Assembly: GCA_002474325.1 (NCBI GenBank) | Contig: DKNL01000159.1 | Coordinates: forward strand, 1 to 6,877 | Direction: 5' to 3' | DNA length: 6,877 bases | Origin: Opitutales bacterium UBA7389 | Lineage (GTDB): Bacteria; Verrucomicrobiota; Verrucomicrobiia; Opitutales; Opitutaceae | Shown: positions 6,002 to 6,877 of the stretch, piece after piece | Numbering within the stretch: position 1 is the stretch's first letter | Layout of the letters: every line of letters starts with the position of its first letter | Translations under genes and position numbers: made by a program | The notes under the pieces: generated by a model | Databases searched by the model: none | What the model was told of the DNA's origin: nothing | Seen by the model: only the letters and a program-made list of their open reading frames with translations

Positions 6002-6877
6002 TGCCAATCGATCTCCCCATAATCGTACTGACCCATGAATTCGCTCCGACAAAGGGAGGAATCGCTACATTCACCGAGGAAATGGCTAGAGCAGGTTCCG
6101 ATTTGGGCAAGCAAATCGAGGTTTGGGCACCAATCTGCCAATCCAGTGACGATTCAATTTTTCCGTTCAAAGTACGGCGCGTGCCCGTAAAGGGAACACA
6201 AGATTTAAGTTGTCAATCCAGGATGGCTCTCGAGTGCTTTCGCGATCGAAAAAGACTTTCCAATTCCATAGTCTACATAACAGACCCCGGGCCGATACTT
6301 AGTCTGAGAGCGCTTCTTGCATTGAAACTCATCCAACCGAGCAAGTTGGCCCTGACACTACACGGATCGGAGATTAACACATTTTCTTCGAATCCAATCT
6401 CACGCCTATGTATTCGGCACGTCTTGAAAAGGGCTAACTGCATAAGTGTTCCCTCGAGTTTCTCGGCTAATCTACTAGCGCAAAAGTTCCCTTTCGCGAA
6501 AGGTAAAACCGTTTTCACCCACGGCGGTCTAAGAGCCGATTTTCAGAAATCGGTATCCTCCAAGAACCGGGACGGAAAAGTTTTTCGCATCCTGACGGTC
6601 GGTCGGCTTCACCCCAGGAAAGGTCAAGACCGTTTGATAACTGCCCTCAGATACATCCCAAAAGAACTGAAATCAGATTTAGAGCTCGGAATAGTCGGGT
6701 CGGGCAATAAGCACGGATTCGGCGACCGGCTTCGAGCTTTGGCTGAAAGCGCGGAATTCCGAATCATATTCTATGGGGACGTCACCAATGATCGGTTGCG
6801 AGAACTCTACGCTCAATCCGACCTTTTTGCTATGACCAGCATTCCCTATCGAAACAGTATCGAAGGATTTGGACTCG
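5998..6877 (+). CDS. GT4-family glycosyltransferase, 3' end outside window
   Basis: The first 293 residues of a GT-B fold, retaining glycosyltransferase family 4 enzyme; the frame is still open at the window edge. The N-terminal domain opens IIVLTHEFAPTKGGIATFTEE (residues 8-28), with the Gly-Gly loop usual at the donor/acceptor cleft and resembling the PimB-like mannosyltransferase branch. LTLHGSEIN follows at 119-127. The C-terminal domain begins near 196 with ILTVGRLHPRKGQDRLI, holding Arg203 and Lys208 of the donor-phosphate site. GDVTNDRLRELYAQSDLFAMTS is at about 260-281, and the window stops in EGFGL, the first half of the E-x7-E motif (Glu289). No signal peptide or membrane helix is seen. 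An in-frame TAG at 5992-5994 fixes the start at ATG 5998 or the adjoining ATG 6001; the latter sits three bases after AGAAG. Sugar and acceptor cannot be told from sequence. The divergent acyl genes suggest, but do not show, a glycolipid role. Confidence 0.9.
   Translation, partial: MMPIDLPIIVLTHEFAPTKGGIATFTEEMARAGSDLGKQIEVWAPICQSSDDSIFPFKVRRVPVKGTQDLSCQSRMALECFRDRKRLSNSIVYITDPGPILSLRALLALKLIQPSKLALTLHGSEINTFSSNPISRLCIRHVLKRANCISVPSSFSANLLAQKFPFAKGKTVFTHGGLRADFQKSVSSKNRDGKVFRILTVGRLHPRKGQDRLITALRYIPKELKSDLELGIVGSGNKHGFGDRLRALAESAEFRIIFYGDVTNDRLRELYAQSDLFAMTSIPYRNSIEGFGL

Overview
The window carries two gene blocks that converge on each other, plus the start of a third transcription unit. No taxonomic marker is present. 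Base composition is intermediate and start sites are loosely Shine-Dalgarno-like. The unusual acyl carrier protein-dehydratase fusion beside a FabB/FabF-type ketosynthase reminds me of arrangements in Verrucomicrobia (Opitutae-like), but that is recollection rather than proof. Nothing in the window looks mobile: there are no transposases, no CRISPR array, and no tRNA or rRNA genes.

Left block (plus strand): about 520 bases with no convincing gene are followed by a HAD-superfamily phosphatase of the phosphoglycolate phosphatase type (522-1196). Four bases later comes a complete RecD2-type superfamily 1B DNA helicase starting at GTG (1201-3390). The two are almost certainly co-transcribed. The pairing suggests a DNA-repair link, because phosphoglycolate is released when oxidatively broken DNA ends are repaired. 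That link is an inference.

Middle block (minus strand, read right to left): a two-domain protein with an N-terminal acyl carrier protein joined to a FabZ-type 3-hydroxyacyl-ACP dehydratase (about 5777-4839) is followed after 144 bases by a beta-ketoacyl-ACP synthase (4694-3417). Together they supply a carrier, a chain-elongating enzyme and a dehydrating enzyme. A ketoreductase (and an enoyl reductase, if the product is saturated) would have to come from elsewhere. This looks like a dedicated or secondary fatty acid or polyene route rather than the housekeeping fab cluster. The ketosynthase and recD2 converge, with only 26 bases between their stop codons.

Right block (plus strand): diverging from the carrier-dehydratase gene, a possible 58-residue ORF overlaps by ATGA the start of a GT4-family glycosyltransferase. 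The glycosyltransferase runs off the right edge at its donor-binding EGFG motif. Its position suggests the acyl product could be part of a glycosylated envelope lipid or pigment, but the window does not show this.
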